The position numbers and the translations under genes were made by a program. This document shows positions 36,587 to 47,185 of a DNA stretch of 64,000 nt, piece after piece. The first letter of the stretch is position 1; each line of letters starts with the position of its first letter. Source of the stretch: Pseudoalteromonas arctica A 37-1-2. Lineage in GTDB: Bacteria > Pseudomonadota > Gammaproteobacteria > Enterobacterales > Alteromonadaceae. Location: NCBI RefSeq assembly GCF_000238395.3, contig NZ_CP011025.1:3224001-3288000 (forward strand). The letters are read 5' to 3'. A model generated the notes under the pieces. That model was not told where the DNA came from and searched no databases. It saw only the letters and a list, made by a program, of their open reading frames with translations.

Positions 36587-36859
36587 ACTATTATTCTAAG
36601 TCCTTTAAGAATCTATATTTAGCTGCTAAATACCAAGCAGTGTAAATTTCGTGCGTATTCTAGCTAAAACCTTTACATAAATACAACATATGTTTAAAAA
36701 ACAATCATACTAAAAAGTTATAGCACTGTTAGTTTTAATATTAAAAACTACCAATAACAATAAATTAGCGAAGCTGAATTGCACATTAACCAGCACTAAT
36801 AACTACATTTAATTTTTAGTGTAGTACTTATTAATTAAAATACTAATGCAAAGCAAAAA
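36587..36859. other. Intergenic, no gene seen
   Basis: AT-rich stretch between the small hypothetical gene and the lysS terminator. No ORF, RNA gene or notable repeat found; it should hold the promoter of the small gene. Confidence 0.5.
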
Positions 36860-36883
36860 AAACGCCGCTATTAAGCGGCGTTT
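36860..36883 (-). terminator. Intrinsic terminator of lysS
   Basis: A 10-bp stem (36860-36869 with 36874-36883), ATTA loop, preceded on the plus strand by A8, thus T-rich on the minus strand. Confidence 0.92.
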
Positions 36884-36910
36884 ATTAACTTACTTTGTTC
36901 TACCCAAAGC

Positions 36911-38446
36911 TTAGTCAGCTTGTGGACGCATATGCGGGAACAAAATAACGTCTTTAATTGTTGATGAGTCAGTAAACAACATTACTAAACGGTCAATACC
37001 AATACCTTCACCTGCAGTTGGCGGTAAGCCGTACTCAAGTGCGCGTATGTAGTCTTCATCGTAATGCATTGCTTCATCATCGCCTGCGTCTTTCTCTTCA
37101 ACTTGGCGAGTAAAGCGCTCAGCTTGGTCTTGTGCATCGTTAAGCTCAGAGAAACCATTTGCAAGTTCACGACCGCCAACAAAAAATTCAAAACGGTCTG
37201 TAACAAATGCATTTTCGTCGTTACGGCGTGCAAGTGGAGAAACTTCCCACGGGTAGCCAGTAATAAACGTAGGTTGAATAAGCATGTGCTCTGCTGTTTC
37301 TTCAAATATTTCACACAAGAACTTACCTGGACCCCAAACACAATTTTCAGGAATTTTAACGTGTACTTGTTTAGCGTACGCTTTTAATTCGTCAAAGTGG
37401 TTTTCTGGGTCGTTAAATACCGCAGCATCAAACTCAGGGTTATATTTTAATATTGCATCGCTCATGCTTAAACGTGTAAACGGTTGGCCAAAGTCGTACT
37501 CAACTGAGTCAATTACTTCGCCGTTTTCGTCTTTAGTTGTATTAACTACAACTGCACTACCTAGTACGTTTTCTGCAACCGTACGTAGCATGTCTTCGGT
37601 GATGTTCATCAGGTCGATGTAATCAGCGTATGCTTGGTAAAATTCAATCATTGTGAATTCTGGATTGTGACGCGTAGATAACCCTTCGTTACGGAAGTTA
37701 CGGTTAATTTCAAATACACGGTCAAAACCACCTACCACTAAGCGCTTTAAGTAAAGCTCAGGCGCTATACGTAAGTACATGTCGATATCAAGTGCATTAT
37801 GGTGAGTTACAAACGGACGCGCAGATGCACCGCCAGGTATAACCTGTAGCATTGGTGTTTCTACTTCCATAAAGTCACGGTCTGCTAAAAAGCGACGAAT
37901 GCCTTCAACTACTTGTGAACGAATGCGGAATGTTTCGCGCGTTGCTTCGTTAGTAATTAAATCAACATAACGTTGGCGGTACTTTGTTTCTTGATCTGAT
38001 AAGCCATGGAATTTTTCTGGTAACGGACGAAGTGACTTAGTTAATAGTTGGTACTCAGTCATTTCTACGTATAAATCGCCTTTACCTGATTTATTTAATG
38101 CGCCTTTAACACCAATAATATCGCCAGTGTCTAGTTGACCATATTTTTCTTTAAGATCTTTTTGAACATCTTTAGATGCATACGCTTGTACGCGACCTTT
38201 CATGTCTTGAATTACAAAAAACGGTCCACGCTTTGCTAAAATACGTCCAGCGATAGACACAACTTCTTGCATCTCTACTAATTCTTCTTTGCTCTTATCA
38301 CCAAACTGGGCTTGCAAATCAGCCGTGTAATGCTCACGACGGAATTGGTTTGGATGACCGTTGGCTGGGCAATTTTCGCGTATAGCGTCTAACTTGCCGC
38401 GACGCTCAGCGATTAACTTGTTTTCGTCTTGGATTTTATCAGTCAT
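36911..38446 (-). CDS. lysS: Lysyl-tRNA synthetase, class II
   Basis: Charges tRNA-Lys. The 511 residues include an N-terminal OB-fold anticodon-binding domain (about 65-150, [22 protein letters not shown]) and the class II core with motif 2 [16 protein letters not shown] and motif 3 [12 protein letters not shown]. Full length. Follows prfB by 26 bases on the same strand, as in E. coli. Confidence 0.98.
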   Translation of the reverse strand: MTDKIQDENKLIAERRGKLDAIRENCPANGHPNQFRREHYTADLQAQFGDKSKEELVEMQEVVSIAGRILAKRGPFFVIQDMKGRVQAYASKDVQKDLKEKYGQLDTGDIIGVKGALNKSGKGDLYVEMTEYQLLTKSLRPLPEKFHGLSDQETKYRQRYVDLITNEATRETFRIRSQVVEGIRRFLADRDFMEVETPMLQVIPGGASARPFVTHHNALDIDMYLRIAPELYLKRLVVGGFDRVFEINRNFRNEGLSTRHNPEFTMIEFYQAYADYIDLMNITEDMLRTVAENVLGSAVVVNTTKDENGEVIDSVEYDFGQPFTRLSMSDAILKYNPEFDAAVFNDPENHFDELKAYAKQVHVKIPENCVWGPGKFLCEIFEETAEHMLIQPTFITGYPWEVSPLARRNDENAFVTDRFEFFVGGRELANGFSELNDAQDQAERFTRQVEEKDAGDDEAMHYDEDYIRALEYGLPPTAGEGIGIDRLVMLFTDSSTIKDVILFPHMRPQAD

Positions 38447-38472
38447 TTTTTAGCTCTTTATTAGCTTGGTGG

Positions 38473-39571
38473 TTATAGGCCAGATTTAAGGCTGGCTTCA
38501 ATAAATTTATCTAAGTTACCGTCAAGTACCGATTGGGTATTGCGGTTTTCAACGCCTGTACGTAAATCTTTAATCCGTGCATCATCAAGTACGTATGAAC
38601 GAATTTGACTACCCCAACCAATATCAGATTTAGCATCTTCTTGCGTTTGTTTTTCAGCATTTTGCTGTTGTAGCTCAAGCTCAAATAATTTAGCTTTTAA
38701 CTGCTTCATCGCTTGGGCTTTATTTTTATGCTGCGAACGCTCGTTTTGACACTGCACTACGGTATTTGTTGGTACGTGAGTGATACGAACCGCCGATTCG
38801 GTGGTGTTAACGTGCTGACCACCCGCGCCAGATGCACGGTAAACGTCTATACGCAGGTCTGACGGATTCATATCAATTTCAATATTATCGTCAACTTCTG
38901 GGTATACAAACGCAGAAGCAAATGAAGTATGACGACGACCACTTGAGTCAAATGGGCTTTTACGTACTAAGCGATGTACACCAGTTTCTGTGCGTAACCA
39001 ACCGTAAGCGTATTCGCCAACAAAGCGGACAGTTGCGCCTTTAATACCAGCAACATCACCGTCGGTCGCTTCAACTAGCTCAACTTTAAAGCCTTTAGCC
39101 TCGCCCCAACGTAAATACATACGAAGTAGAATATTACACCAGTCTTGTGCTTCAGTACCGCCAGAACCTGATTGTAAATCAAGGTACGCATCGTTTGAGT
39201 CATGAGGACCTGAAAACATACGACGAAACTCTAAACCTTCTAACTGCTCGTTTAGATCAGTTAATTCGCTTTGCGCTTCGTCAAAGGTATCTTGATCTTC
39301 AGCTTCTACAGCAAGCTCAAGTAAGCCTTCAACGTCATCAGTACCGGCTACAAGGTTGTCGATTGTTTCAACAACCGCTTCTAATGCTGATTTTTCACGG
39401 CCAAGCGCTTGTGCGCGTTCAGGCTCATTCCACACGGCTGAATCTTCAAGCTCGGCGTTAACTTCTTCTAAGCGTTCTTGTTTAAGAGCGTAGTCAAAGG
39501 TACCCCCGAAGCAATTCAGTACGTTCGCGAATTTCCTTGATTTGATTAATCACAGGATTCACTTCAAACAT
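38473..39571 (-). CDS. prfB: Peptide chain release factor 2, programmed +1 frameshift
   Basis: Recognises UGA and UAA stops. Translation starts at ATG 39571 ([20 protein letters not shown]), reads 25 codons to an in-frame TGA at 39496-39494, and shifts +1 at CTT TGA C to continue to 38473, giving about 365 residues, the normal RF2 length. The SD-like GGGGGT lies just before CTT as in E. coli. Motifs SPF ([14 protein letters not shown]) and GGQ (GAGGQHVN) are intact. The frameshift autoregulates RF2 and is not a mutation. Confidence 0.97.
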
Positions 39572-39714
39572 GTACATCACTCCAAAATGGCTAGGTAATT
39601 GCGCCCCTTTAAATGGGATTTTCGCAATAAATTATCGTCAAATGATAAAAACGCCCGATTTTAACAAAAAACCGCGCGCTTTATTAGCATTTTATGCATG
39701 ATATTACATATTTT

Positions 39715-41436
39715 TTAGTGTACTTTTTCAAGCTCTCTAACTATTAATTGCAGCGTAAATTTACCTCTAAACTCATTTATATCGAGCTGGTACGCTACTT
39801 TTACAAACTTCGCCTCAGTATCTGGCCATTCTTTTACATCAATACCAAAAGCAATGGCATCAACTAAACGACCAGATTGATGCTTTAACACGAGCTTTAA
39901 ATGCTTTTCGCCTACTATGCGCTGCTGTATTACTTCAAAGGTATGCTCAAACACCGGCTCAGGAAATTGCTGACCCCACGGGCCCGATTGCTTTAATAGC
40001 TGGGCAAATTCCATCGTAAAGCAGTCGTTTGGCAGCTCGCCGTCGGTAAATACAATACAGCGTTTACTTTCTTCACTCAGTTGCGCGCTAACTGCGGCAT
40101 CAAACGCTTTTTTAAAGTCGTTAAAGTGTTGCTCGTTGATACTTAAGCCGGCTGCCATGGCGTGGCCACCAAATTTATTAATTAAGTGTGGGTCGGCTGT
40201 ATTAAGCCCTTCTAGTAAATCGCGCATGTGCAGCCCTTCAATAGAGCGGCACGAGCCTTTAATCTCACCGTTTTCGCCACCAGCGAATATAACGGTTGGA
40301 CGGTGGTATTTTTCTTTTAAGCGACCAGCCAAAATCCCAATAACACCTTGATGCCAATCGTCTTGAAACAAACAAATAGCATCAGGAATGTTATCATCGC
40401 TAAATGCGAGCCTATCAAGCACGGCTTGCGCCTCGGCTTGCATACCTTGTTCTATTTCGCGCCTTGCAAAGTTTAAGCTATCGAGCTCGCCGGCTATACT
40501 ACGCGCTTGGTTTATGTCGGTGCTAAGCAAGCACGCTATACCCAAACTCATGTCGTCCAATCGCCCTGCTGCATTTAAACGCGGCGCAAGTGAAAAGCCA
40601 AAGTCGCTTGCGCTTAAGCGGGCAGCATTGCGGTTAGCCACTTCAATAAGCGCGGTAATGCCTGGGCGTGTTTTACCACTGCGAATACGTGCTAAACCTT
40701 GGTGTACTAAGGTACGGTTATTTGCATCAAGTGCCACTACATCGGCAACCGTGCCAAGCGCTACAATGTCGAGCAAGTTAGCTAAATTAGGCGGTGGTTG
40801 TTGCTCAAAATAACCCAAATCTCGCATTACGCTTCTCAGCGCTATTAATAAGTAAAAAGCAACGCCAACGCCTGCAATAGATTTAGACGGAAAATCACAT
40901 TCGTGCCTATTTGGATTTACGATTGCATCTGCATTTGGCAGCTGCTCACCTTGTAAGTGGTGATCTGTTACCAGCACTTTTATGCCAACCGCTTTTAAAA
41001 TATCAATACCGGCAATACACGATATGCCGTTATCTACGGTGATCACTAAATCAGGTTTTATTTGTACTATTTGCTCAGCAAGCGCGGGGCTTAAGCCATA
41101 TCCTAAGCTAAACCTGTCAGGAATTAAGTAATCTAAATGTTTAAAGCCAAACATCTCAAGGCCTTGCATTAATGTTGCAGTGCTTGTTGCGCCATCGGCA
41201 TCAAAGTCGCCAACTATTAATATTTGGCTTTGCGCTTTTAATGCTTCAATTAATAAGTCGCTGGCTTTGTCGATGTCTTTAAACAATTTGAAGTCGTGAA
41301 GCGTAGCTACGCTGTTATTTAGCTCTTCGGCATTGAATACATTGCGGTTAGCATAAATTTGTTTAATTACAGGGTGTAAATTACTCGGCAGATGCGAGTC
41401 GTCAACGTTTTCACGCGCAATGATTAGTTTTTTCAT
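39715..41436 (-). CDS. recJ: Single-stranded-DNA exonuclease RecJ
   Basis: 5'-3' exonuclease of recombination and mismatch repair. The 573 residues show the DHH-family motifs GDFDADGATSTATL, VTVDNG and VTDHH, then DHHA1 with FGGHAMAAGLS and an OB-fold end. Full length. Between dsbC and prfB, the standard order. Confidence 0.96.
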   Translation of the reverse strand: MKKLIIARENVDDSHLPSNLHPVIKQIYANRNVFNAEELNNSVATLHDFKLFKDIDKASDLLIEALKAQSQILIVGDFDADGATSTATLMQGLEMFGFKHLDYLIPDRFSLGYGLSPALAEQIVQIKPDLVITVDNGISCIAGIDILKAVGIKVLVTDHHLQGEQLPNADAIVNPNRHECDFPSKSIAGVGVAFYLLIALRSVMRDLGYFEQQPPPNLANLLDIVALGTVADVVALDANNRTLVHQGLARIRSGKTRPGITALIEVANRNAARLSASDFGFSLAPRLNAAGRLDDMSLGIACLLSTDINQARSIAGELDSLNFARREIEQGMQAEAQAVLDRLAFSDDNIPDAICLFQDDWHQGVIGILAGRLKEKYHRPTVIFAGGENGEIKGSCRSIEGLHMRDLLEGLNTADPHLINKFGGHAMAAGLSINEQHFNDFKKAFDAAVSAQLSEESKRCIVFTDGELPNDCFTMEFAQLLKQSGPWGQQFPEPVFEHTFEVIQQRIVGEKHLKLVLKHQSGRLVDAIAFGIDVKEWPDTEAKFVKVAYQLDINEFRGKFTLQLIVRELEKVH

Positions 41437-41474
41437 GCAGGGTTTTAACTTATTGAGTCGTATTAAAAAGACAA

Positions 41475-41497
41475 AAAAAGGCCATTAAGGCCTTTTT
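41475..41497 (-). terminator. Terminator between dsbC and recJ
   Basis: A 9-bp stem AAAAAGGCC/GGCCTTTTT with ATTAA loop, 20 bases after the dsbC stop. It may let recJ be expressed partly from its own promoter. Confidence 0.85.
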
Positions 41498-41517
41498 AAT
41501 AATAACTAAGCGTTTAA

Positions 41518-42246
41518 TTACGACGCTTTGTTAGCTTCTAATGCTGCTTTTAGTGCTGCTGCTGGCTGGTAACCAGGGATCATTGTACCATCTTCTAAAA
41601 TAATAGCGGGTGTGCCGCTAATACCAAAGCTTTGACCTAATTGGTAATGCTCTGCAACCGGTGCGCTACAGCCTGCAACTACTTTAGTGCTTGTGCCCGA
41701 TTTAGCTTCTGTTAGTGCTTCTTGCTGATCGCGTGCACACCATACGTTCATTAAATCTGCGTAACCTGAACCTTGTAAGCCACCACGTGGAAACGCTAAG
41801 TACTTAACGGTAATACCCGCATCAAGTAAATCGTCTAACTCGCGGTGTAATTTACGACAGTAACCACAGCTAATGTCGGTAAATACAGTAATGCTGTGTT
41901 TTTCGTTTGGCGCTTTGTACACAATCATCGATTCTTCGTATTCTTTAAGACCTTCAACACGCACGCCATTTAATGCTTGCTCTGTTAGGTTATTACGATT
42001 ATTTAAATCAATTAACGTACCTTGCATTAAATATTGACCGTCTGGACTTGCGTAAAGCACGCCCTTATTAGTAATCAATTCTTTTAAACCCGTTACTGGA
42101 CTTGGATTAATTTGCTTTACAGTTACACCAAGCTCGGCAAATTTAGTAATAATAGGATCATTAGCATCTGGTGTTACAGCAACGCCATTTGCAAATGCAC
42201 TAATACTTGTGCACAACATGGCACCTGCTAACATTAATTTTTTCAT
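41518..42246 (-). CDS. dsbC: Thiol:disulfide interchange protein DsbC
   Basis: Periplasmic disulfide isomerase. The 242 residues have a signal peptide (about 1-19, ISAFANG), an N-terminal dimerisation domain with KELITNKGVLYASPDGQY and a thioredoxin domain with active site CGYC in DISCGYCRKLH. The cis-Pro loop GTPAIIL is present, and the extra disulfide Cys pair (WCARDQ, AGCSAP) is also seen. Confidence 0.95.
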   Translation of the reverse strand: MKKLMLAGAMLCTSISAFANGVAVTPDANDPIITKFAELGVTVKQINPSPVTGLKELITNKGVLYASPDGQYLMQGTLIDLNNRNNLTEQALNGVRVEGLKEYEESMIVYKAPNEKHSITVFTDISCGYCRKLHRELDDLLDAGITVKYLAFPRGGLQGSGYADLMNVWCARDQQEALTEAKSGTSTKVVAGCSAPVAEHYQLGQSFGISGTPAIILEDGTMIPGYQPAAALKAALEANKAS

Positions 42247-42309
42247 AACTTCTCTCTATCCTAAAAATACTTAATATATTGACCGGCTTAATGATATTTA
42301 CTTTCAAAC

Positions 42310-43236
42310 TTACGCACGCGGATGATGCTCTGCATGTACCGACTTTAACCGTTCATTGGCAACATGGGTATAAATTTGCGTCGTTGATAAATCGCTATGG
42401 CCCAACATCATTTGTACCACACGTAAATCTGCCCCATGATTTAATAAGTGCGTAGCAAAAGCATGGCGCATAGTATGGGGCGATAATGGAGACTCAACTG
42501 CTGCCAAAATAGCATAGTGTTTAATTCTATGCCAAAAGGTTTGTCGCGTCATGCCTACTCCGCGTTTAGATGGGAACACAAAATCGGTGGCATGTTTTAT
42601 CATTTGCGCACGCCCACCCTTTAAAAATTGCTCAAGCCAATACATGGCTTCTTCACCCAGTGGAACTAAGCGCTCTTTATTACCTTTACCTTTTACAAAC
42701 ACCACTGCTTGGCGCAAATTAATTTGCTCCATTCGCAGTCCAACAAGCTCACTTACACGCAAACCCGTTGCATAAAGTAGCTCTAGCATGGCTTTATCGC
42801 GCAGTCCCATCGCTTCTTCGGTATTAGGCGCATTTAATAATGCCTCAACTTCGGCCTCTGAGAGTGTTTTAGGTAACGACTGCCCTGCTTTTGGCTGAGA
42901 AATATTTAGCATGGGGGTGTCGCTAATTAGTTTTTCGCGCACAAAGTACTGATAAAAACGCTTTAGCGCACTAATACTGCGTGCCGTACTGCGTGGTTTT
43001 AAGCCTAAATCGACTCGATGCGCTAAGTAACTTTCAACATCAAGCCCTGTTACCGTCATTAAATTTTCGCCCTTTAAAAATAGGCAAAACTTATCTAAAT
43101 CACTGCGATAAGCACTTAATGTGTTTTCGCTTACGCCTTGCTCTAAGTACAGGCTATCTAAAAAGGTTTCTAGGTAGTCGCTATTACTGCTCATACTGCT
43201 ATTATTTTCAAAAGAATCGTCAGATAGCGTTGTCAC
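42310..43236 (-). CDS. xerD: Tyrosine recombinase XerD
   Basis: Resolves chromosome dimers at dif with XerC. The 308 residues have a SAM-like N-terminal core-binding domain ([22 protein letters not shown]) and the catalytic set R in [12 protein letters not shown], HxxR in [14 protein letters not shown] in LGHSDLS and Y in TTQIYTHV. The start is GTG 43236 with GAGAG upstream; an internal ATG 14 codons later would give a length closer to E. coli. Divergent from fldB. Confidence 0.95.
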   Translation of the reverse strand: MTTLSDDSFENNSSMSSNSDYLETFLDSLYLEQGVSENTLSAYRSDLDKFCLFLKGENLMTVTGLDVESYLAHRVDLGLKPRSTARSISALKRFYQYFVREKLISDTPMLNISQPKAGQSLPKTLSEAEVEALLNAPNTEEAMGLRDKAMLELLYATGLRVSELVGLRMEQINLRQAVVFVKGKGNKERLVPLGEEAMYWLEQFLKGGRAQMIKHATDFVFPSKRGVGMTRQTFWHRIKHYAILAAVESPLSPHTMRHAFATHLLNHGADLRVVQMMLGHSDLSTTQIYTHVANERLKSVHAEHHPRA

Positions 43237-43330
43237 ATTATGCTCTCATGCTTTGCTAAGGTATCAATTAAAAATACCTTACGGTAAACTTGAGCCTATC
43301 ATATCAGGCAATTACACAGTGATAAATACG

Positions 43331-43852
43331 ATGCAAATTGGTTTATTTTTTGGTTCTACTACGTGCTACACCGAAATGGCAGCAGAAAAGATTCGCGACA
43401 TTATTGGTGCCGATATAGTTACCCTGCACAATATTAAAGACGAGCCACTAAAAAATGCAGAGCAGTATGACTTTATCATCTTTGGTATTTCAACATGGGA
43501 TTTTGGTGAAATACAAGAAGACTGGGAGTCAAAGTGGGACGACATAGCCGACGTAAACCTAAATGGTAAAACCATTGCTTTATTTGGCATGGGCGATCAG
43601 CAAGGTTACGGGCAGTGGTTTCAAGATGCGCTAGGCATGCTACACGACGAAATAAATACGCAAACATTTACTCAACTTGGTTTTTGGCCAAACGACAGTA
43701 GTTACGAGTTTGAAGCTTCAAAAGCATTAACGCCTGATGGTAAACAGTTTGTAGGACTCGCGCTCGACGAAGACAGTCAATACGAGCTAAGCGACGACCG
43801 CATTGCAACATGGGTTGAACAGGTAATGACTGAATACGGCGAAACGCTTTAA
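43331..43852 (+). CDS. fldB: Flavodoxin 2
   Basis: FMN electron carrier. 173 residues from [21 protein letters not shown], with the phosphate-binding loop GSTTCYT, the FMN aromatic region [16 protein letters not shown] and [17 protein letters not shown]. The open frame starts upstream at 43253, but flavodoxins start at this Met. The fldB/xerD divergent arrangement matches E. coli. Confidence 0.93.
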   Translation: MQIGLFFGSTTCYTEMAAEKIRDIIGADIVTLHNIKDEPLKNAEQYDFIIFGISTWDFGEIQEDWESKWDDIADVNLNGKTIALFGMGDQQGYGQWFQDALGMLHDEINTQTFTQLGFWPNDSSYEFEASKALTPDGKQFVGLALDEDSQYELSDDRIATWVEQVMTEYGETL

Positions 43853-43876
43853 TTAATAAGCTAATAAATAAAAAGC

Positions 43877-43911
43877 AAAAAGCCCGCAACTAGTTTAGTT
43901 GCGGGCTTTTT
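43877..43911 (+). terminator. Intrinsic terminator of fldB
   Basis: A 15-bp perfect stem (43877-43891 with 43897-43911), 5-base loop, T5 tail. Confidence 0.94.
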
Positions 43912-43914
43912 AAT

Positions 43915-44182
43915 TAGGGCGTGTTGATCTTTGGTGGGTGAATTTGCAGCAGTATGTTTGGTTTTTAGGCAAGGCAGAGCCTATGTAGTGTGGTTATTCC
44001 CCATAAATAGGCGATAACGCAGCATAAATGCCAAACATGCACTGCCCTCTGGGTTCTTTCTAGGGGCGATCAACTCTTTGTTGCTCGGTTTTTACTTAGC
44101 CCACTAGGTTACAAACCTCGCGCCGCGATTTAATCGCCCCTAGATTGAACAAATTTCAATCCACAAAGATCAACACGCCCTA
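43915..44182. mobile_element. 268-bp palindromic element, copy A (MITE-like)
   Basis: Bounded by perfect 19-base inverted repeats (43915-43933 with 44164-44182) beginning TAGGGCGTG. Internal stems: ATGTTTGG/CCAAACAT (43954-43961 with 44031-44038), TAGGC/GCCTA inside that, and CTAGGGGCGAT/ATCGCCCCTAG (44060-44070 with 44133-44143). No ORF. It sits between two convergent genes. A second copy of identical length is at 60032. The terminal TA could be a TA target duplication, as for Tc1/IS630-type movers. Confidence 0.88.
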
Positions 44183-44196
44183 GCAATATGAGTAAT

Positions 44197-44664
44197 TTAT
44201 TGAAACGTCATCACATTGGTTGTTTGTGGGTAGTACCCATCAGCCATAACAATGTACGGTAGTAAATTACTTAACCATTTTTGCTGCACGCTTTCGCTAT
44301 AGTTTAAGTAAAGCTTACCTTCGTGAATATAAAATGCTTCTGGGTCTATACCTACAGCGTTACCTTCATCAGCCATTGCATAAGCACACCAACCACCATA
44401 TTGCGGTGCATAACGCTTTGGATTTTCTGCAAATGTCGTTTTGTTTTCTTCACTCGAAAAGTGCCAGTTGGCACCTAAATAACTAAACGTGTATTTGTCG
44501 CTGCCTTTAACGGCTTTATTTTGCGTAAAATAAGCAACGCTGTCGTACCCTTTAATAGCCGTGTTATTAAACCAACCCGTATTTACCGCATCATCCTTTG
44601 CGTTTGCCGCACCGCTTATTAACAGTGTGCTAAGCATTATTAAAGCAACTATGTACTTAATCAT
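44197..44664 (-). CDS. Exported YHS-domain protein
   Basis: A 155-residue protein with signal peptide (about 1-22, ANAKDD) and one YHS domain: IKGYDSVAYFTQNKAVKGSDKYTFSYLGANWHFSSEENKTTF, with the family ending RYAPQYGGWCAYA. YHS domains often accompany metal handling, but no metal-transport gene is adjacent. Function unknown. Confidence 0.82.
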   Translation of the reverse strand: MIKYIVALIMLSTLLISGAANAKDDAVNTGWFNNTAIKGYDSVAYFTQNKAVKGSDKYTFSYLGANWHFSSEENKTTFAENPKRYAPQYGGWCAYAMADEGNAVGIDPEAFYIHEGKLYLNYSESVQQKWLSNLLPYIVMADGYYPQTTNVMTFQ

Positions 44665-44801
44665 ATTTTACCCTTTTATTTACTCAAAATTTTATGCCAA
44701 TTAAATATAGCTGGCTTAGTGAGTAAGAAAGGCAAAGCGCAAAAATGATTTCAGTTAATACTTAATTATTTAACGCCCAGTGATTAAATAAGTAGTAAAA
44801 C

Positions 44802-45248
44802 TTACTCTACTTTTAGCCAATATTGGTTTCGATAAAAAAAGCCAATGTAGCCGCGTACCTCGAGCTTTTTACCTTCATCTTGCGGGGTTAGTTGTAAAGT
44901 GTAGGTTTTACCATTTGTTGGATCGAGTATTTCACCGTCTCCCCAAACGCCATCATCTTGTGCTTTTACACCCGTGATTATAGTCATTCCTAAAATAGGC
45001 TGATCTTTTAGCTCATTATCACACTTACTGCATATATCGTTTTGTTTTGCCGGGTTAAGAATGGTTTCAACTTTGCCGCTTAATACACCGTTGGTTTGGG
45101 TAATACGTACATACGACTTAGCTTGGTTTGTATCCTCATCAATAGTTTTCCAAAGCCCTACAGGCGTAATAGCAGCAAACACACCTTGGCTTGCAAAAAT
45201 GGTGGCTGCTAACGTGCTAAGTAATGCTAATTTATTTAAATTTTTCAT
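44802..45248 (-). CDS. DUF2147 family exported protein
   Basis: A 148-residue protein: signal peptide (about 1-25, VFAAITP), then a beta-rich lipocalin-like domain with PVGLWKTIDEDTNQAKSYVRI, paired cysteines DICSKCDN, GEILDPTNGKTYT and YIGFFYRNQYWLKVE, all typical of DUF2147. Periplasmic; function unknown. Monocistronic. Confidence 0.88.
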   Translation of the reverse strand: MKNLNKLALLSTLAATIFASQGVFAAITPVGLWKTIDEDTNQAKSYVRITQTNGVLSGKVETILNPAKQNDICSKCDNELKDQPILGMTIITGVKAQDDGVWGDGEILDPTNGKTYTLQLTPQDEGKKLEVRGYIGFFYRNQYWLKVE

Positions 45249-45342
45249 TGTGTTGCCTTTTAAATTAAGTGGCCAATGGCTAAATCATATCAGGTGATTT
45301 ATAAACACACTATTAAAGCGCTGTACATAAAATAAAAAACTA

Positions 45343-45382
45343 AAAGAAAAAAACCTAAACTAATAATCATTAGTTTAGGTTT
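45343..45382 (-). terminator. Intrinsic terminator of DUF4153 gene
   Basis: A 12-bp perfect stem (45351-45362 with 45371-45382) with a small inner AT/AT extension; minus-strand T-rich tail. Confidence 0.88.
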
Positions 45383-45415
45383 AAGGGGCAGTAGCATAAA
45401 AAACAAAGTTACGTA

Positions 45416-47140
45416 TTACCTCACTTTAAAAACAACATCCCCTATTTTTAGATTTGAATATTCAGGCTCAACTAAAGATAATTCGTTATTATCAATCATG
45501 CTTTTAAGGTATCTAATCTCTTCAGGATTTTCGACATTCATATACCTTGAGCGCCACTTACCCATGTCGAATAACCAAAAATATGCGGATATATTTTCAT
45601 TACTTTCGTCAATCACTATAAAATCGAGTTCATCATCTTTGTTTAAATCCATGCCAATGAAATAGTAAGTATGTTCTTTTAAAGAGTTACGATCGTAAAA
45701 ATGTTGTTCAGAAAATACTGCCTCTATTAAACCTTGAGGTATTAGCGCTTGTGATGGCCAAAATACACTGCGCTCAATAAAATCATCGACTGTGTGTTCA
45801 AGCGTTAAAGCAAACTCATTATTTACATACATCCTATCGATGATAGCGTATTGCTCTGGGTGACTCGTTTCAATTTTCTGTTTTAATAACTGCATAGCTA
45901 AATAACCTTGGCGACCTAAGCTGTGCTCAAAATAGTAATAGTCAAACTTTTCTATTGTTACTTTATCTGCATCTAAACGCGCTATTTGGCTGTTTGTAGA
46001 TAAGCTTTGAAAATTTAATAAAGGGGAGTTAACAGCAAGCATACTAACGAGCACCACCCACCCCATCACAATATTTATTTTGCTAAGCGGCTCTAGCCAA
46101 TTGTCTCGCTTTGTTATAATTCCAACAAGATAACTAAACGAAAAACACGCCAATAAAAACCAAATCAAAATGCCCCAACAACGATCTACTGTTAGCCCAT
46201 GCTGCTCTACCCGTAAGTAAATTCCATAGGCAGAAATAACACTATAAACTGGAAGTAACGCAACGCTTATAAAAACGAGTCGGTGCAAGAGCATGTGATA
46301 AGGGCGAACTGATGAGTCATCTTTATAAACAGTGTTAACAAAAAACAACGTGAGCACCTGCAGCCACATTACTAATAAACTGCCACTTCCGGTCTCCCAT
46401 AATTTATTGAGTCCGGTAAAAGGAAGTGTTGCTAAAAAACCGAGAGAAATAACTGATAAAACAGGCAATAAAAACTTAATTAAAGTTTGTAGTAAAAAAG
46501 CGATATTATCTTCAATGTTCAAAAGCTTTCTAAATATGACACTCGCAAAGGCAAATGCGAGCGTTAAGGTTGGGATCCAAAACCATTCATTTCTTAGTAG
46601 CTCAGAGAAAAATTCTATATCTAAAATATCAAATAAAGCCGCACCTAAATTTAGAATTCCCCAAAAAATAAGTACAAACAGCCAGCATTCTCCAAATATT
46701 ATAAAATTACGCCAAGAGAGCTTAAATAAACGACTGTAACTAACATTTTCTGAGCTACCAAATTGTTGTATGTACATAAGGCCTTTAAAGCCAGCAATTA
46801 AACTAGTAAAAATAAAAACTGACATTAAAGTGTTATTACTTACGTACTCTTGAGGCTCTTGCTGAAAGCCAACATACGCCCCCAATAAAGATAACAACAA
46901 GGAAAAAGGAAGGATTAAAAGCAACGACGTTTTTATATTATTTTTATTAACGGTCATTAGCATTAATAAAGGAAAGCTCATAGAAAATGTAATAAGTGAG
47001 ACTAACCATGTAGGGCTTGTTGCTGGCCACACATTATTTTCTATACTGCTATACAAAAGGGTAAGAGCAATAGCCTGTAATACGGCAAGTATAATTATAA
47101 AAGATTTTGGTAACTGACTATCCATATCTGTTCTCAACAA
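45416..47140 (-). CDS. DUF4153 family membrane protein
   Basis: A 574-residue protein with about 10-11 transmembrane helices in residues 12-385 and a soluble C-terminal domain of about 190 residues. The segment FKLSWRNFIIFGECWLFVLIFWGILNLGAALFDI fits DUF4153. Function unknown. Monocistronic. Confidence 0.72.
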   Translation of the reverse strand: MLRTDMDSQLPKSFIIILAVLQAIALTLLYSSIENNVWPATSPTWLVSLITFSMSFPLLMLMTVNKNNIKTSLLLILPFSLLLSLLGAYVGFQQEPQEYVSNNTLMSVFIFTSLIAGFKGLMYIQQFGSSENVSYSRLFKLSWRNFIIFGECWLFVLIFWGILNLGAALFDILDIEFFSELLRNEWFWIPTLTLAFAFASVIFRKLLNIEDNIAFLLQTLIKFLLPVLSVISLGFLATLPFTGLNKLWETGSGSLLVMWLQVLTLFFVNTVYKDDSSVRPYHMLLHRLVFISVALLPVYSVISAYGIYLRVEQHGLTVDRCWGILIWFLLACFSFSYLVGIITKRDNWLEPLSKINIVMGWVVLVSMLAVNSPLLNFQSLSTNSQIARLDADKVTIEKFDYYYFEHSLGRQGYLAMQLLKQKIETSHPEQYAIIDRMYVNNEFALTLEHTVDDFIERSVFWPSQALIPQGLIEAVFSEQHFYDRNSLKEHTYYFIGMDLNKDDELDFIVIDESNENISAYFWLFDMGKWRSRYMNVENPEEIRYLKSMIDNNELSLVEPEYSNLKIGDVVFKVR

Positions 47141-47185
47141 TGGTTTTAGTCAGTTTGCGTTATTCGTTCCTATTTTACAATTGCT

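Noticed and set aside
38473..39435. prfB as a 320-residue truncated gene
   Set aside because: The missing N-terminus is found in the other frame before a programmed frameshift, so the gene is intact.
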